Source of the DNA: DATGKR01 sp035294565
GTDB lineage: Bacteria > Actinomycetota > Acidimicrobiia > Acidimicrobiales > Palsa-688
Reading direction: 5' to 3'
DNA: 39,586 bases
Assembly (NCBI GenBank): GCA_035294565.1
Contig: DATGKR010000013.1
Coordinates: 1 to 39,586, forward strand
Shown here: in pieces, positions 1 through 6,895 of the stretch
Layout of the letters: every line of letters begins with the position of its first letter
Position numbering within the stretch: the first letter of the stretch is position 1
Program-made: the position numbers and the translations under genes
The notes under the pieces: generated by a model
Databases searched by the model: none
The model's input: the letters and a program-made list of their open reading frames with translations, nothing else
Told to the model about the DNA's origin: nothing

Positions 1-1278
1 GGGGGACAGGTCGAGAGCCCGAGCGATTGCGGCGGCGGTCCCGCTGATGTCGAAGGGGTTCACCCCCAGAGCGTGGTCGGCCAGCTCGCCCCAGACGCCC
101 GCCTCGCGGCTGAGGACCAGCACGCCGTCGCGCTCGTTGACCTGGGGACCCTCCTTCGCCACCAGGTTGAGGCCGTCGCGCACCGGGTTGACGAGCAGGA
201 CGTCGTAGCGACGTAGGGCGGCCACCGACGTGGGGTAGTGGTCCCTGGCGTCGACCAGGATCGGCGTCCAGCCGGATGACCCCCACTTGGCGTTGATCGC
301 CTCGGCGAGGGTGAGGACCTCCTGGCGGTAGGACTGGTACTCGGCGAGGCCGGTGCGCGACGGGTAGACCATGGCGGCGAACACCACGGCGCCTCGCAGG
401 TCGGGACGGGAGGAGAGCAACTCGTCGTAGGCCCAGAAGCCGCGCAGGACGTTCTTCGACGGTTCGATGCGGTCGACCCTGGCGATCACCCGGCGATCAC
501 CGACCACCTCTTCCAGGCGACGGACGGCGGTTGCGCATTCGGGCGACGCCGCGACCCGGCGGAGGTCCTCCCCGTCGGGCGCGGCGGATGCCACGAACGT
601 CTGCGCATCCGCTCCGATGATCTCCCGGGCGCAGAGGGAGAAGCGTTGCGCCCAGCGGGCAGTGTGGAACCCGCAGGGCCCGGCCGCAAGGCCTTCGAGT
701 AGGTCCGCCGCTACCTCGTCGGGGAGGACGGCCATCTCGTCGGGTGAGCACCACGGCGTGTGCACGAACGCCGAGACGTCCAGGTCTGGGCGGCGCCGAC
801 GCAGTATCGCCGGCACCATGGCGAGGTGGTAGTCCTGCACCAAGACGGCCGCCCCTTCGGCCGCTGCCGAGTCAGCTGCCGCCGCGAACGCCTCGTTGAC
901 CGCTTTGTAGCTCCGCCAGGCCGCCCACCAGTGCCGGTCGAAGCGCGGCCGGCGAGGCCGATCCCACAGGCCGTGGAGGCAGAACCACAAGGTCTGGTTG
1001 GCGATCACGTCGTAATAGGCTCCGTAGTCGACTGGGTCGACGGGTACCGGCGCGTATTCGAACCCGCCGGTGGAAACGGATCCCTGACGGGAGCCCTCCC
1101 TGTCCTCCTCGCTCACCGCGGCCGCCAACCACAAGGCGCGGTCGCGCTGGGCGCCGGGCCCGAGGGTGACGACCAGCCCCCCCGCCCCCCGGCGGGGGCG
1201 GACCGTGCCGGACTCGTCGCGCACGAAGCTGATCGGACCCCGGTTGGACACCACCAGCAGGGGAGCGGTCCCGGGCAC
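1..1278 (-). CDS. otsA: Trehalose-6-phosphate synthase, GT20 (C-terminus off left edge)
   Basis: Transfers glucose from a nucleotide sugar to glucose-6-phosphate, giving trehalose-6-phosphate in the cytoplasm (known role of the family). The 426 visible codons read in one frame from GTG 1278. The N-terminal VVSNRGP motif begins about residue 7. Further on come QDYHLAMVP, the HTPW motif, VDRIEPSKN and the C-terminal donor-binding block NPVRDGLNLVAKEGPQVN. VDRIEPSKN replaces the VDRLDYSKG seen in enterobacterial OtsA, so another GT20 acceptor cannot be fully excluded. The gene ends in NPFDISGTAAAIARAL at the edge, so only a short C-terminus is missing. GTG 1278 is preferred because NRGP lies where family N-termini place it and a TAGGGT box sits 7 nt upstream. 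In-frame GTG and ATG codons also lie a little further upstream. It is divergent from glycerate kinase, with a 37-nt gap. Confidence 0.93.
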   Translation of the reverse strand, partial: MPGTAPLLVVSNRGPISFVRDESGTVRPRRGAGGLVVTLGPGAQRDRALWLAAAVSEEDREGSRQGSVSTGGFEYAPVPVDPVDYGAYYDVIANQTLWFCLHGLWDRPRRPRFDRHWWAAWRSYKAVNEAFAAAADSAAAEGAAVLVQDYHLAMVPAILRRRRPDLDVSAFVHTPWCSPDEMAVLPDEVAADLLEGLAAGPCGFHTARWAQRFSLCAREIIGADAQTFVASAAPDGEDLRRVAASPECATAVRRLEEVVGDRRVIARVDRIEPSKNVLRGFWAYDELLSSRPDLRGAVVFAAMVYPSRTGLAEYQSYRQEVLTLAEAINAKWGSSGWTPILVDARDHYPTSVAALRRYDVLLVNPVRDGLNLVAKEGPQVNERDGVLVLSREAGVWGELADHALGVNPFDISGTAAAIARALDLSP

Positions 1279-1285
1279 GGGGACG

Positions 1286-1291
1286 ACCCTA
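1286..1291 (-). promoter_or_regulatory. Putative leaderless promoter -10 box of otsA
   Basis: TAGGGT on the minus strand lies 7 nt before GTG 1278, with no Shine-Dalgarno sequence between them. This is the spacing expected if transcription starts at the start codon. Inferred from position only. Confidence 0.45.
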
Positions 1292-1315
1292 CCCACACCA
1301 GGGCAACATGAAGGC

Positions 1316-2323
1316 ATGCCCCGCGTAGTGGTTGCCCCGGACAAGTTCCGGGGGAGCGCCACCGCCGCTGAGGCGGCAGAGGCCATCGCCGGAGCCGCCC
1401 GGGATGCTGGGGTGCAGGTGGACGCCATCCCCCTTTCCGATGGGGGCGAGGGATTCTCGTCGGTGTTCGGGGGCCGTCGGCGGACCTCGCGCGTCCACGA
1501 CCCTCTCCGCCGGCCGGTCGACGCCGTCTGGTGCGAGCTGGACGGGGGGGCGACAGCGGTGATCGAAGCGGCGGCCGCATCGGGGCTGCTCCTCGTCGGC
1601 GGTCCCGACCACAACGACCCTGTGGCTGCGAGCACCGCCGGAACAGGCGAGCTGATCGCCGCGGCGGTCAAGGCCGGTGCCCGCAGGCTGATTGTGGGCA
1701 TGGGCGGCTCGGCGACCACCGACGGCGGGTGGGGAGCGCTGGAAGCGCTGGAGCCCCACAGCCGGTTGGCCGGAGTGCGGATCGAGGTGGGATGCGACGT
1801 GGAGACCCGTTTCTTGGACGCGGCCACCGTGTTCGCCCCCCAGAAAGGAGCCGGGCCGGCACAGGTAGAGCTGCTGACCCGCCGCTTGGAGCGGCTCGCC
1901 CAGGTCTACCGAGAGCGCTTCGGCGTCGACGTCACCGGCCTAATCGGCTCCGGCGCCGCGGGAGGTCTTGCCGGTGGCCTGGCCGCGCTGGGGGCGACCC
2001 TACGAAGCGGCTTCGATCTCGTCGCCGAGCACGTGGAGCTGTCCGACCGGATGGAAGGCGCCGATCTGGTGATCACCGGCGAGGGGCACCTGGACGAGCA
2101 GTCCTTCAGGGGCAAGGTGGTCGGGGGGGTCGTCGCCTTGGCCGGTGAGCTCGGTGTCCGGGTCGTGGTTCTCGCAGGCGGCGCCGACCCAGGAGTCGAT
2201 GTCGAGCACCGCACGCTTGTCGGCGAGGTGGGGGAGGAGGCGGCGTGGGCCGACCCGATCGGATCGTTGAAGGTGACCGCTGCCCACCTTCTCAGGGACC
2301 TGGCGTCCGCCGGCGACCTGTGA
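1316..2323 (+). CDS. Glycerate kinase (GlxK/GarK family)
   Basis: Phosphorylates D-glycerate with ATP; family members give mainly 2-phosphoglycerate, less often 3-phosphoglycerate. The 335-residue protein starts MPRVVVAPDKFRGSATAAEAA, the typical family N-terminus. It continues with the conserved blocks PLSDGGEGF, GTGELI, VGMGGSATTDGG, FAPQKGA, GSGAAGGLAGGL and ITGEGHLDEQS, in the usual order and at the usual length. ATG 1316 is chosen because the family N-terminus begins exactly there; the open frame continues upstream but reads as the antisense of otsA. Divergent from otsA and convergent with gpgS. The company of a trehalose gene and a 3-phosphoglycerate-using glucosyltransferase suggests a link to solute or glucosylglycerate metabolism (inference). 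Confidence 0.93.
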   Translation: MPRVVVAPDKFRGSATAAEAAEAIAGAARDAGVQVDAIPLSDGGEGFSSVFGGRRRTSRVHDPLRRPVDAVWCELDGGATAVIEAAAASGLLLVGGPDHNDPVAASTAGTGELIAAAVKAGARRLIVGMGGSATTDGGWGALEALEPHSRLAGVRIEVGCDVETRFLDAATVFAPQKGAGPAQVELLTRRLERLAQVYRERFGVDVTGLIGSGAAGGLAGGLAALGATLRSGFDLVAEHVELSDRMEGADLVITGEGHLDEQSFRGKVVGGVVALAGELGVRVVVLAGGADPGVDVEHRTLVGEVGEEAAWADPIGSLKVTAAHLLRDLASAGDL

Positions 2324-2388
2324 GAGACGGCGGTCCTGCGAGAGACGGCACCCATGTGAGCGACGGCCCCATGTGAGGAGGGCGAGCC
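2319..2388. repeat. Imperfect tandem repeat, 17-18 bp unit, about four copies
   Basis: Units start TGTGAGAGACGG, TGCGAGAGACGG, TGTGAGCGACGG and TGTGAGGAGGGC, at 2319, 2337, 2355 and 2372. They begin at the glycerate kinase stop codon and lie in the convergent gap before gpgS. The remainder of this gap (2324-2462) holds only the second repeat block at 2409. Confidence 0.7.
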
Positions 2389-2408
2389 GGGGGCTCCGAG
2401 CCTCCGCC

Positions 2409-2444
2409 CCCGAGAGAACCGCCGCCCCCGAGAGAACCGCCGCC
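2409..2444. repeat. Perfect tandem duplication of an 18-bp unit
   Basis: CCCGAGAGAACCGCCGCC occurs twice in succession (2409-2426, 2427-2444), followed by a partial third copy. The unit shares the GAGAGA core with the repeats at 2319-2388. It lies just beyond the stop codon of gpgS. No terminator stem is evident. Confidence 0.8.
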
Positions 2445-2462
2445 CCCGCTCGACTCCGGCTC

Positions 2463-3374
2463 CTAGGCGCTCTTGCGGCGGCCGACAACCGCAGACAGCG
2501 GCGGCAGCTCGCGGTGCTCGACCCGGACCGGCTCGGCCCGGGGCCGGACCAGCGTCGCCGAGCGCGGCGGGAGGGACGGGACGGCCACGCCGGCCCTCGC
2601 CAGGACCGCCTGCAGAACCGCCAGCGCCTGGGGGCCGAGCTCGCTCAGCGGACGGTTGCGGTGGACCCGCTGGCCGAGGTCGCACTGGACGAGCGAGGCG
2701 TCGCCGAAACGGCGGGTGACGTCGATCAGAAGGCCGAGATCCACGCCGTAGCCGGCGACGAACGGAAGCGTCTCCAAGACGTCGCGCCTGGCCGCACACT
2801 CGCCGGACAGGGGTTGGACGACATCGGCCAGGTGGGGGAAGAACGTGGAGATCAACGGCCGGGCCGTCAGCTCCGTCACCCGGCCCCCCTCGCCCCGCAG
2901 GTCGCCGAGCGGCCGGTCGTAGAACCCCTTGACGAACGCAACGTCGTCTCGCAGGAGCAGCGGCCCGGCGAGGCCCACGACGAAGCCCGGCTCGAAGGCC
3001 ACGATGTCGGCGTCGCAGAAAACGATGACGTCGCCGGTGCTGGCGCGCACCCCCTTCCACATCGCCTGACCCTTGCCCGGTCCGGGGTACTCGGCCAGGA
3101 CGTCGGATGCCGCGACGACCCGTGCACCGGCCGCCCGGGCCGATTCGGCGGTGGCATCGACCGAACCGTCGTCGACGACGACGATCTCGTCCACGAGGGC
3201 CACACCCTCGGAGAGCTCCGCCCGTATCGAGGCCACGATCGCCCCTACCGTCGCCTCCTCGTCGCGCGCCGGGATGCACACCGATACCCGGCGCTGCCCC
3301 TTGGCCTCGGCGAGCCGGGACGCGCTGAAGTCGGCGGACAGGTAGGAGCGGCGCACGGCTCGCCATCCTGCCAC
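2463..3374 (-). CDS. gpgS: Glucosyl-3-phosphoglycerate synthase, GT81 family
   Basis: Transfers glucose from NDP-glucose to 3-phosphoglycerate. In mycobacteria this is the first step of methylglucose lipopolysaccharide synthesis; elsewhere it leads to the solute glucosylglycerate. The N-terminal nucleotide-binding fold shows VCIPARDEEATVGAIV, DEIVVVDDGS and the metal-binding DAD motif in VIVFCDADIVAF. The family signatures GPGKGQAMWKG, VKGFYDRPL, GGRVTELTARPL, QPLSGE, GYGVDLGLLID and RVHRNRPLSELG follow in order. GTG 3374 gives 303 residues, slightly shorter than mycobacterial GpgS; GTG 3359 is an alternative. Longer upstream frames run through the opposite-strand SAM riboswitch and are unlikely. 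Convergent with glycerate kinase. Confidence 0.92.
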   Translation of the reverse strand: MAGWRAVRRSYLSADFSASRLAEAKGQRRVSVCIPARDEEATVGAIVASIRAELSEGVALVDEIVVVDDGSVDATAESARAAGARVVAASDVLAEYPGPGKGQAMWKGVRASTGDVIVFCDADIVAFEPGFVVGLAGPLLLRDDVAFVKGFYDRPLGDLRGEGGRVTELTARPLISTFFPHLADVVQPLSGECAARRDVLETLPFVAGYGVDLGLLIDVTRRFGDASLVQCDLGQRVHRNRPLSELGPQALAVLQAVLARAGVAVPSLPPRSATLVRPRAEPVRVEHRELPPLSAVVGRRKSA

Positions 3375-3394
3375 GGACCGATCGCTTTTATGCC

Positions 3395-3400
3395 TACACT
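3395..3400 (+). promoter_or_regulatory. Putative -10 box for the riboswitch transcript
   Basis: TACACT lies 11 nt before the first base of riboswitch helix P1, so transcription would begin just before the aptamer. No convincing -35 box was seen. Confidence 0.4.
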
Positions 3401-3411
3401 TGGGTCCGACA

Positions 3412-3500
3412 TCATCCAGATCGGCAGAGGGACGGGCCCTGTGAAGCCGAGGCAACCAGCCGGACCTGTGCCGGCTAGGTGCCAATGCCCGATTCGATGA
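3412..3500 (+). promoter_or_regulatory. SAM-I (S-box) riboswitch
   Basis: The core reads AGAGGGACGGGCCC, TGAAGCC, GGCAACC and then GGTGCCAATGCC, matching the S-box consensus in sequence and order. P1 pairs TCATC (3412-3416) with GATGA (3496-3500). P2 closes with CGGC/GCCG. P3 is AGCCGG/CCGGCT around a 7-nt loop. The gene's Shine-Dalgarno AAGGAG (3511-3516) starts only 10 nt after P1, and there is no terminator hairpin or T-tract. This favours control of translation initiation over transcription termination (inference). SAM-I elements usually repress methionine or sulfur-assimilation genes when SAM is plentiful. Confidence 0.9.
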
Positions 3501-3522
3501 GGCCACCCAGAAGGAGAACGGT

Positions 3523-4785
3523 TTGCCTTACGTAGAAGGACTCCGCTGCCGGGAGTGCGGGCGCGCCTACCCCGCCGAGGCGCAGCACGTCTGCGAGTGG
3601 TGCTTCGGCCCCCTCGAGGTCGCCTACGACTACGACGCCATTCGAGCGGTGGTGTCCCGGGAGCGGATCGCCGCCGGACCCCTGTCGATCTGGCGTTACG
3701 CCGACCTGCTGCCCGCGTCGGCCGAGGGGGCGGTGAGCCTCGGAGCGGGCTTCACGCCGCTGGTACGCGCCGACCGGCTCGCCGCCGAGCTCGGCCTGTC
3801 GGAGCTGTGGATAAAGAACGACACGCTGAACCCGACCGGCTCTTTCAAGGACCGGGTCGTGTCCGTCGCCTTGACCAAGGCGCAGGAGCTCGGTTTCAAG
3901 GTCGCCGCCTGCGCGTCGACCGGCAACCTGGCCAACTCGGTCGCCGCCCACGCCGCGCAGGCGGGGATGGAGTCGGTCGTGTTCATCCCCCACGACCTCG
4001 AACCGGCCAAGGTGGTCACCACCGCGGTGTTCGGAGGGAAGCTCATCGCCGTGGAAGGCAACTATGACGACGTCAACCGGCTGTGCGCCGAGCTGGCGGG
4101 GGAGAACCCCTCCTGGGCGTTCGTCAACGTCAACGTGAGGACCTACTACGCCGAGGGGTCCAAGACGCTCGCCTTCGAGATCGCCGAGCAGCTCGGATGG
4201 CAGGCGCCCGACCACGTGGTGGTGCCGGTCGCCTCGGGCAGCCAGCTGACCAAGGTCCAGAAGGGCTTCAAGGAGCTCGAGCTGGTCGGGCTAATCGAGC
4301 CAGGGCGTCGGGTGCGCCTGTCGGGCGCCCAGGCGGCGGGCTGCTCGCCGGTGGCCAGCGCCTTCGCCGAGGGCGCTGACGTGGTGAAGCCAGTCAAGCC
4401 GTCGACGATCGCCAAGTCGCTGGCCATCGGCAACCCCGCCGACGGGCCCTACGCCCTCGACGCCGTCCGCTCGAGCGGCGGAGGTTTCGGCTCGGTGAGC
4501 GACGAGGAGGTCCTCGAGGGCATCTCGCTTCTTGCCCGTACAGAGGGGATCTTCGCCGAGACCGCCGGCGGGGTGACGATCGCCTCCTTGGTGCAGCTCG
4601 TCGACTCGGGCGTGGTGCGCCCCGAAGAGCGGGTCGTCGCGCTGGTCACCGGAAACGGGCTGAAAACCGTCGAGGCCTTGGCCGGCCGTTGCGGGCCGGC
4701 GGCTACGATCGCCCCCACCCTCGACGCCTTCTTGAAGGCCATGTCCGTGGAGGAAAAGGCCATGTCTGTGGAGGAAAAGCCATAG
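3523..4785 (+). CDS. thrC: Threonine-synthase-like PLP enzyme under SAM riboswitch
   Basis: Fold-type II PLP enzyme of 420 residues that by family converts O-phosphohomoserine to threonine. An N-terminal zinc ribbon carries Cys9, Cys12, Cys24 and Cys27. The PLP lysine is Lys109 in NPTGSFKDR. ASTGNLANS forms the phosphate and substrate loop, and VTGNGLKT matches threonine synthase C-terminal motifs. TTG 3523 follows AAGGAG at 6 nt spacing. Odd points are the SAM-I riboswitch directly upstream, unexpected for threonine synthesis, and an overlapping sulfur-carrier gene downstream. The true reaction may therefore be homocysteine formation from O-phosphohomoserine and a protein thiocarboxylate (inference). 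The last 16 residues include a 7-residue tandem duplication. Assignment to the ThrC superfamily is firm; the reaction is open. Confidence 0.88.
   Translation: MPYVEGLRCRECGRAYPAEAQHVCEWCFGPLEVAYDYDAIRAVVSRERIAAGPLSIWRYADLLPASAEGAVSLGAGFTPLVRADRLAAELGLSELWIKNDTLNPTGSFKDRVVSVALTKAQELGFKVAACASTGNLANSVAAHAAQAGMESVVFIPHDLEPAKVVTTAVFGGKLIAVEGNYDDVNRLCAELAGENPSWAFVNVNVRTYYAEGSKTLAFEIAEQLGWQAPDHVVVPVASGSQLTKVQKGFKELELVGLIEPGRRVRLSGAQAAGCSPVASAFAEGADVVKPVKPSTIAKSLAIGNPADGPYALDAVRSSGGGFGSVSDEEVLEGISLLARTEGIFAETAGGVTIASLVQLVDSGVVRPEERVVALVTGNGLKTVEALAGRCGPAATIAPTLDAFLKAMSVEEKAMSVEEKP
4738..4779 (+). repeat. 21-bp tandem duplication at the thrC 3' end
   Basis: Two copies (4738-4758, 4759-4779) differ at one base and encode AMSVEEK twice. 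Each copy contains GGAGGAAAAG, which acts as a Shine-Dalgarno sequence for whatever follows. After copy 1 the next start-like triplet is ATG (4762). After copy 2, with one G fewer, the aligned triplet is ATA (4782), used here as the thiS start. Confidence 0.9.
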
Positions 4786-5057
4786 CCGTCACCGTCCGCA
4801 TCCCGACCCAGCTCCGCACCCTCTCCGGTGGCGGCCCGACCGTTTCCGTGCAGGCGGGGACCGTCGCAGAGGTCCTCCAGGCTCTGGAAACCGCCCACCC
4901 CGGTTTCGCCGAGCGGCTCTTCGGCGACGACGGCCGGTTGCGCCGCTTCGTGAACGTCTTCGTCGCCGACGAGGACATCCGCTTCCTCGAAGGTCTCGAC
5001 ACTCCGGTAGCCGACGGCGCGACCGTCTCGATCGTCCCTGCAGTCGCCGGCGGCTAG
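4782..5057 (+). CDS. ThiS/MoaD-family sulfur-carrier protein
   Basis: Beta-grasp carrier whose C-terminal Gly-Gly is adenylated and converted to a thiocarboxylate that delivers sulfur to a partner enzyme. The 91 residues run from AVTVRIPTQLRTLSGG through RRFVNVFVADEDIRF to VSIVPAVAGG, the expected size and ending. No protease processing would be needed. The only start at the correct place is ATA 4782, overlapping the thrC stop (ATAG) and lying 7 nt after GGAGG. An in-frame TTG at 4689 would add 31 residues that read as shifted thrC. Overlap with thrC implies translational coupling and joint function, presumably sulfur supply to the thrC product and indirectly under the SAM riboswitch. No activating E1-type enzyme is adjacent. 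Confidence 0.85.
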   Translation: MAVTVRIPTQLRTLSGGGPTVSVQAGTVAEVLQALETAHPGFAERLFGDDGRLRRFVNVFVADEDIRFLEGLDTPVADGATVSIVPAVAGG

Positions 5058-5086
5058 TTGCGTTAGCGCCGGGGAGGCGGTTAACT
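5058..5086 (+). promoter_or_regulatory. Promoter of groEL
   Basis: TTGCGT (5058-5063), a 17-nt spacer and TTAACT (5081-5086) fit a housekeeping promoter. Transcription would start inside the CIRCE operator directly downstream, consistent with repression by HrcA. Confidence 0.65.
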
Positions 5087-5087
5087 G

Positions 5088-5114
5088 TTAGCACTCGGGA
5101 TATGAGAGTGCTAA
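5088..5114 (+). promoter_or_regulatory. CIRCE operator (HrcA binding site)
   Basis: TTAGCACTC-N9-GAGTGCTAA is a perfect match to the CIRCE inverted repeat. It lies between the -10 box and the groEL start, so groEL should be heat-inducible through HrcA. The hrcA gene is not in this window. Confidence 0.97.
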
Positions 5115-5147
5115 CAGGCTGAACCCAACGGAGGGAAGCAGAGACCG

Positions 5148-6773
5148 ATGCCCAAGCTGATTGCTTTCGACGAGAACGCCAGGCGTTCGCTGGAGAGCGG
5201 GATGAACCAGCTCGCCGACGCCGTGCGAGTCACCCTCGGCCCCAAGGGCCGCAACGTGGTTCTCGAGAAGAAATGGGGGGCGCCGACGATCACCAATGAC
5301 GGCGTCTCCATCGCCAAGGAGATCGAGCTCGAGGATCCCTACGAGAAGATCGGCGCCGAACTGGTGAAGGAGGTGGCGAAGAAGACCGACGATGTGGCCG
5401 GTGACGGCACCACCACGGCCACGGTCTTGGCGTGGGCGATGGTGCGCGAAGGCCTGCGCAACGTCGCCGCCGGGGCCAACCCGATGTCGCTGAAGAGGGG
5501 TATCGAGGCGGCGGTCGAGGCCGCAGTCGGGCGGCTGAAGGAGCTGTCCAAGGAGACCGAGACCAAGGAGCAGATCTCCCAGGTGGCGTCCATCTCCGCG
5601 GCCGACACCGAGATCGGCGACATGATCTCCGAGGCGATCGACAAGGTCGGAAAGGACGGGGTGATCACCGTCGAGGAGTCCCAGACCTTCGGGATGGACC
5701 TCGAGTTGGTCGAGGGGATGCGCTTCGACAAGGGATACATCGCCCCCTACTTCGCGACCGACCCCGAGCGCATGGAAGCCGTGCTGGAGGACCCGTACAT
5801 CCTCCTCGTCGGCTCGAAGATCTCCGCCGTACGGGACCTGCTGCCGGTGCTGGAGAAGGTGATGCAGTCCGGCCGGCCGCTGGTAGTCATCGCAGAGGAC
5901 GTCGAGGGCGAGGCGCTCGCCACTCTGGTCGTCAACAAGATCCGAGGCACCTTCAAGAGCGTGGCGATCAAGGCGCCCGGTTTCGGCGAGCGGCGCAAGG
6001 CGATGCTCCAGGACATGGCGATCCTCACCGGCGGTCAGGTCGTAACCGAGGAGGTCGGTCTCAAGCTGGAGAACGTCACCTTGGACCTCCTCGGTCGTGC
6101 CCGCAAGGTGGTGGTCACCAAGGACGAAACGACGATCGTCGAGGGCGCCGGGACCGAGGCGGACATCAAGGGCCGCATCCAGCAGATCAAGACCGAGATC
6201 GAGAACACCGACTCGGACTACGACCGGGAGAAGCTGCAGGAACGCCTGGCCAAGCTGTCGGGCGGCGTCGCCGTCATCAAGGTCGGCGCGGCGACCGAGG
6301 TGGAGCTCAAGGAGAAGAAGCACCGCATCGAGGACGCCGTCTCCACCACCAAGGCCGCCGTCGAGGAGGGCGTCGTGCCCGGCGGAGGGGTCGCCCTGCT
6401 GCGCGCCCAGGCCGCCATCCTCGACCGGGCGGAGAAGCTGGAGGGCGACGAGGCGACCGGTGCACGGATCGTCGCCCGGGCGGTGGAGGAGCCCCTCAAG
6501 CAGATCGCCGTCAACGCCGGTTTCGAGGGCGGCGTCGTCGTCGAGAAGGTCAAGGGTCTCAAGAACCTGGCCGAGGGCCTCAACGCCGCCACCGGCGAGT
6601 ACGAGGACCTCTTCAAGGCGGGCGTCATCGACGCAGCGAAGGTGACCCGCTCGGCACTGCAGAACGCCGCTTCGATCGCAGCCCTGTTCCTCACCACCGA
6701 GGCGGTGATCGTCGACAAACCGGAAAAGGAGCAGGCCCCGGCGATGCCCGGAGGCGGGATGGACGACTTCTAA
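5148..6773 (+). CDS. groEL: 60-kDa chaperonin GroEL
   Basis: ATP-driven folding chaperonin that forms a double-ring cage in the cytoplasm. The 541-residue protein has the full set of family motifs: VTLGPKGRNVVLEKKWGAP, TNDGVSIAKEIELEDPYEKIGAEL, DDVAGDGTTTATVLA near residues 83-97, and VEEGVVPGGGVALLRA in the second half of the equatorial domain. The tail ends PAMPGGGMDDF rather than a long GGM repeat. ATG 5148 follows GGAGGG at 12 nt. No groES is adjacent, as for the stand-alone groEL copies common in actinobacteria; a groES-groEL pair may exist elsewhere. Control is by CIRCE, and a strong hairpin follows the gene. Confidence 0.98.
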   Translation: MPKLIAFDENARRSLESGMNQLADAVRVTLGPKGRNVVLEKKWGAPTITNDGVSIAKEIELEDPYEKIGAELVKEVAKKTDDVAGDGTTTATVLAWAMVREGLRNVAAGANPMSLKRGIEAAVEAAVGRLKELSKETETKEQISQVASISAADTEIGDMISEAIDKVGKDGVITVEESQTFGMDLELVEGMRFDKGYIAPYFATDPERMEAVLEDPYILLVGSKISAVRDLLPVLEKVMQSGRPLVVIAEDVEGEALATLVVNKIRGTFKSVAIKAPGFGERRKAMLQDMAILTGGQVVTEEVGLKLENVTLDLLGRARKVVVTKDETTIVEGAGTEADIKGRIQQIKTEIENTDSDYDREKLQERLAKLSGGVAVIKVGAATEVELKEKKHRIEDAVSTTKAAVEEGVVPGGGVALLRAQAAILDRAEKLEGDEATGARIVARAVEEPLKQIAVNAGFEGGVVVEKVKGLKNLAEGLNAATGEYEDLFKAGVIDAAKVTRSALQNAASIAALFLTTEAVIVDKPEKEQAPAMPGGGMDDF

Positions 6774-6815
6774 GGTCGTCTGAGCCCGTATCCTGCCAGA
6801 GCAAAACAACGAGGA

Positions 6816-6842
6816 AGGGCCCGGGTGCAGCGCCCGGGCCCT
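6816..6842 (+). terminator. Putative terminator after groEL
   Basis: A perfect 10-bp GC-rich stem (AGGGCCCGGG / CCCGGGCCCT) encloses a 7-nt loop, 43 nt after the groEL stop. There is no T-tract, as is usual for actinobacterial hairpin terminators. Confidence 0.7.
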
Positions 6843-6883
6843 ACCGCGTCGGTGCCGCCGCGCCTCGACGGGCGGGCGGGGTT

Positions 6884-6889
6884 TAAGCT
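6884..6889 (+). promoter_or_regulatory. Putative leaderless promoter -10 box of hemQ
   Basis: TAAGCT lies 6 nt before GTG 6896. There is no Shine-Dalgarno sequence, suggesting a leaderless transcript that also includes larE. Confidence 0.5.
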
Positions 6890-6895
6890 GGGGGC

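Noticed and set aside
1055..1085. A GTTCGAA-like stretch resembling a tRNA T-loop
   Set aside because: It lies in conserved otsA coding sequence and no acceptor or anticodon stem could be drawn around it.
1906..3366. A minus-strand Arg-rich open frame overlapping gpgS and glycerate kinase
   Set aside because: It is a shifted reading of gpgS plus antisense of glycerate kinase; its repetitive RGRR part arises from the tandem repeats at 2319-2444.
3412..3500. SAM-IV riboswitch, the class first described in actinomycetes
   Set aside because: The order of motifs and the P2 core match SAM-I. The SAM-IV pattern, with its different peripheral helices, was not seen.
5088..6809. A minus-strand open frame covering groEL
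   Set aside because: Its Leu/Gly/Asp-rich sequence is the mirror of the groEL codon pattern, and groEL is unambiguous.
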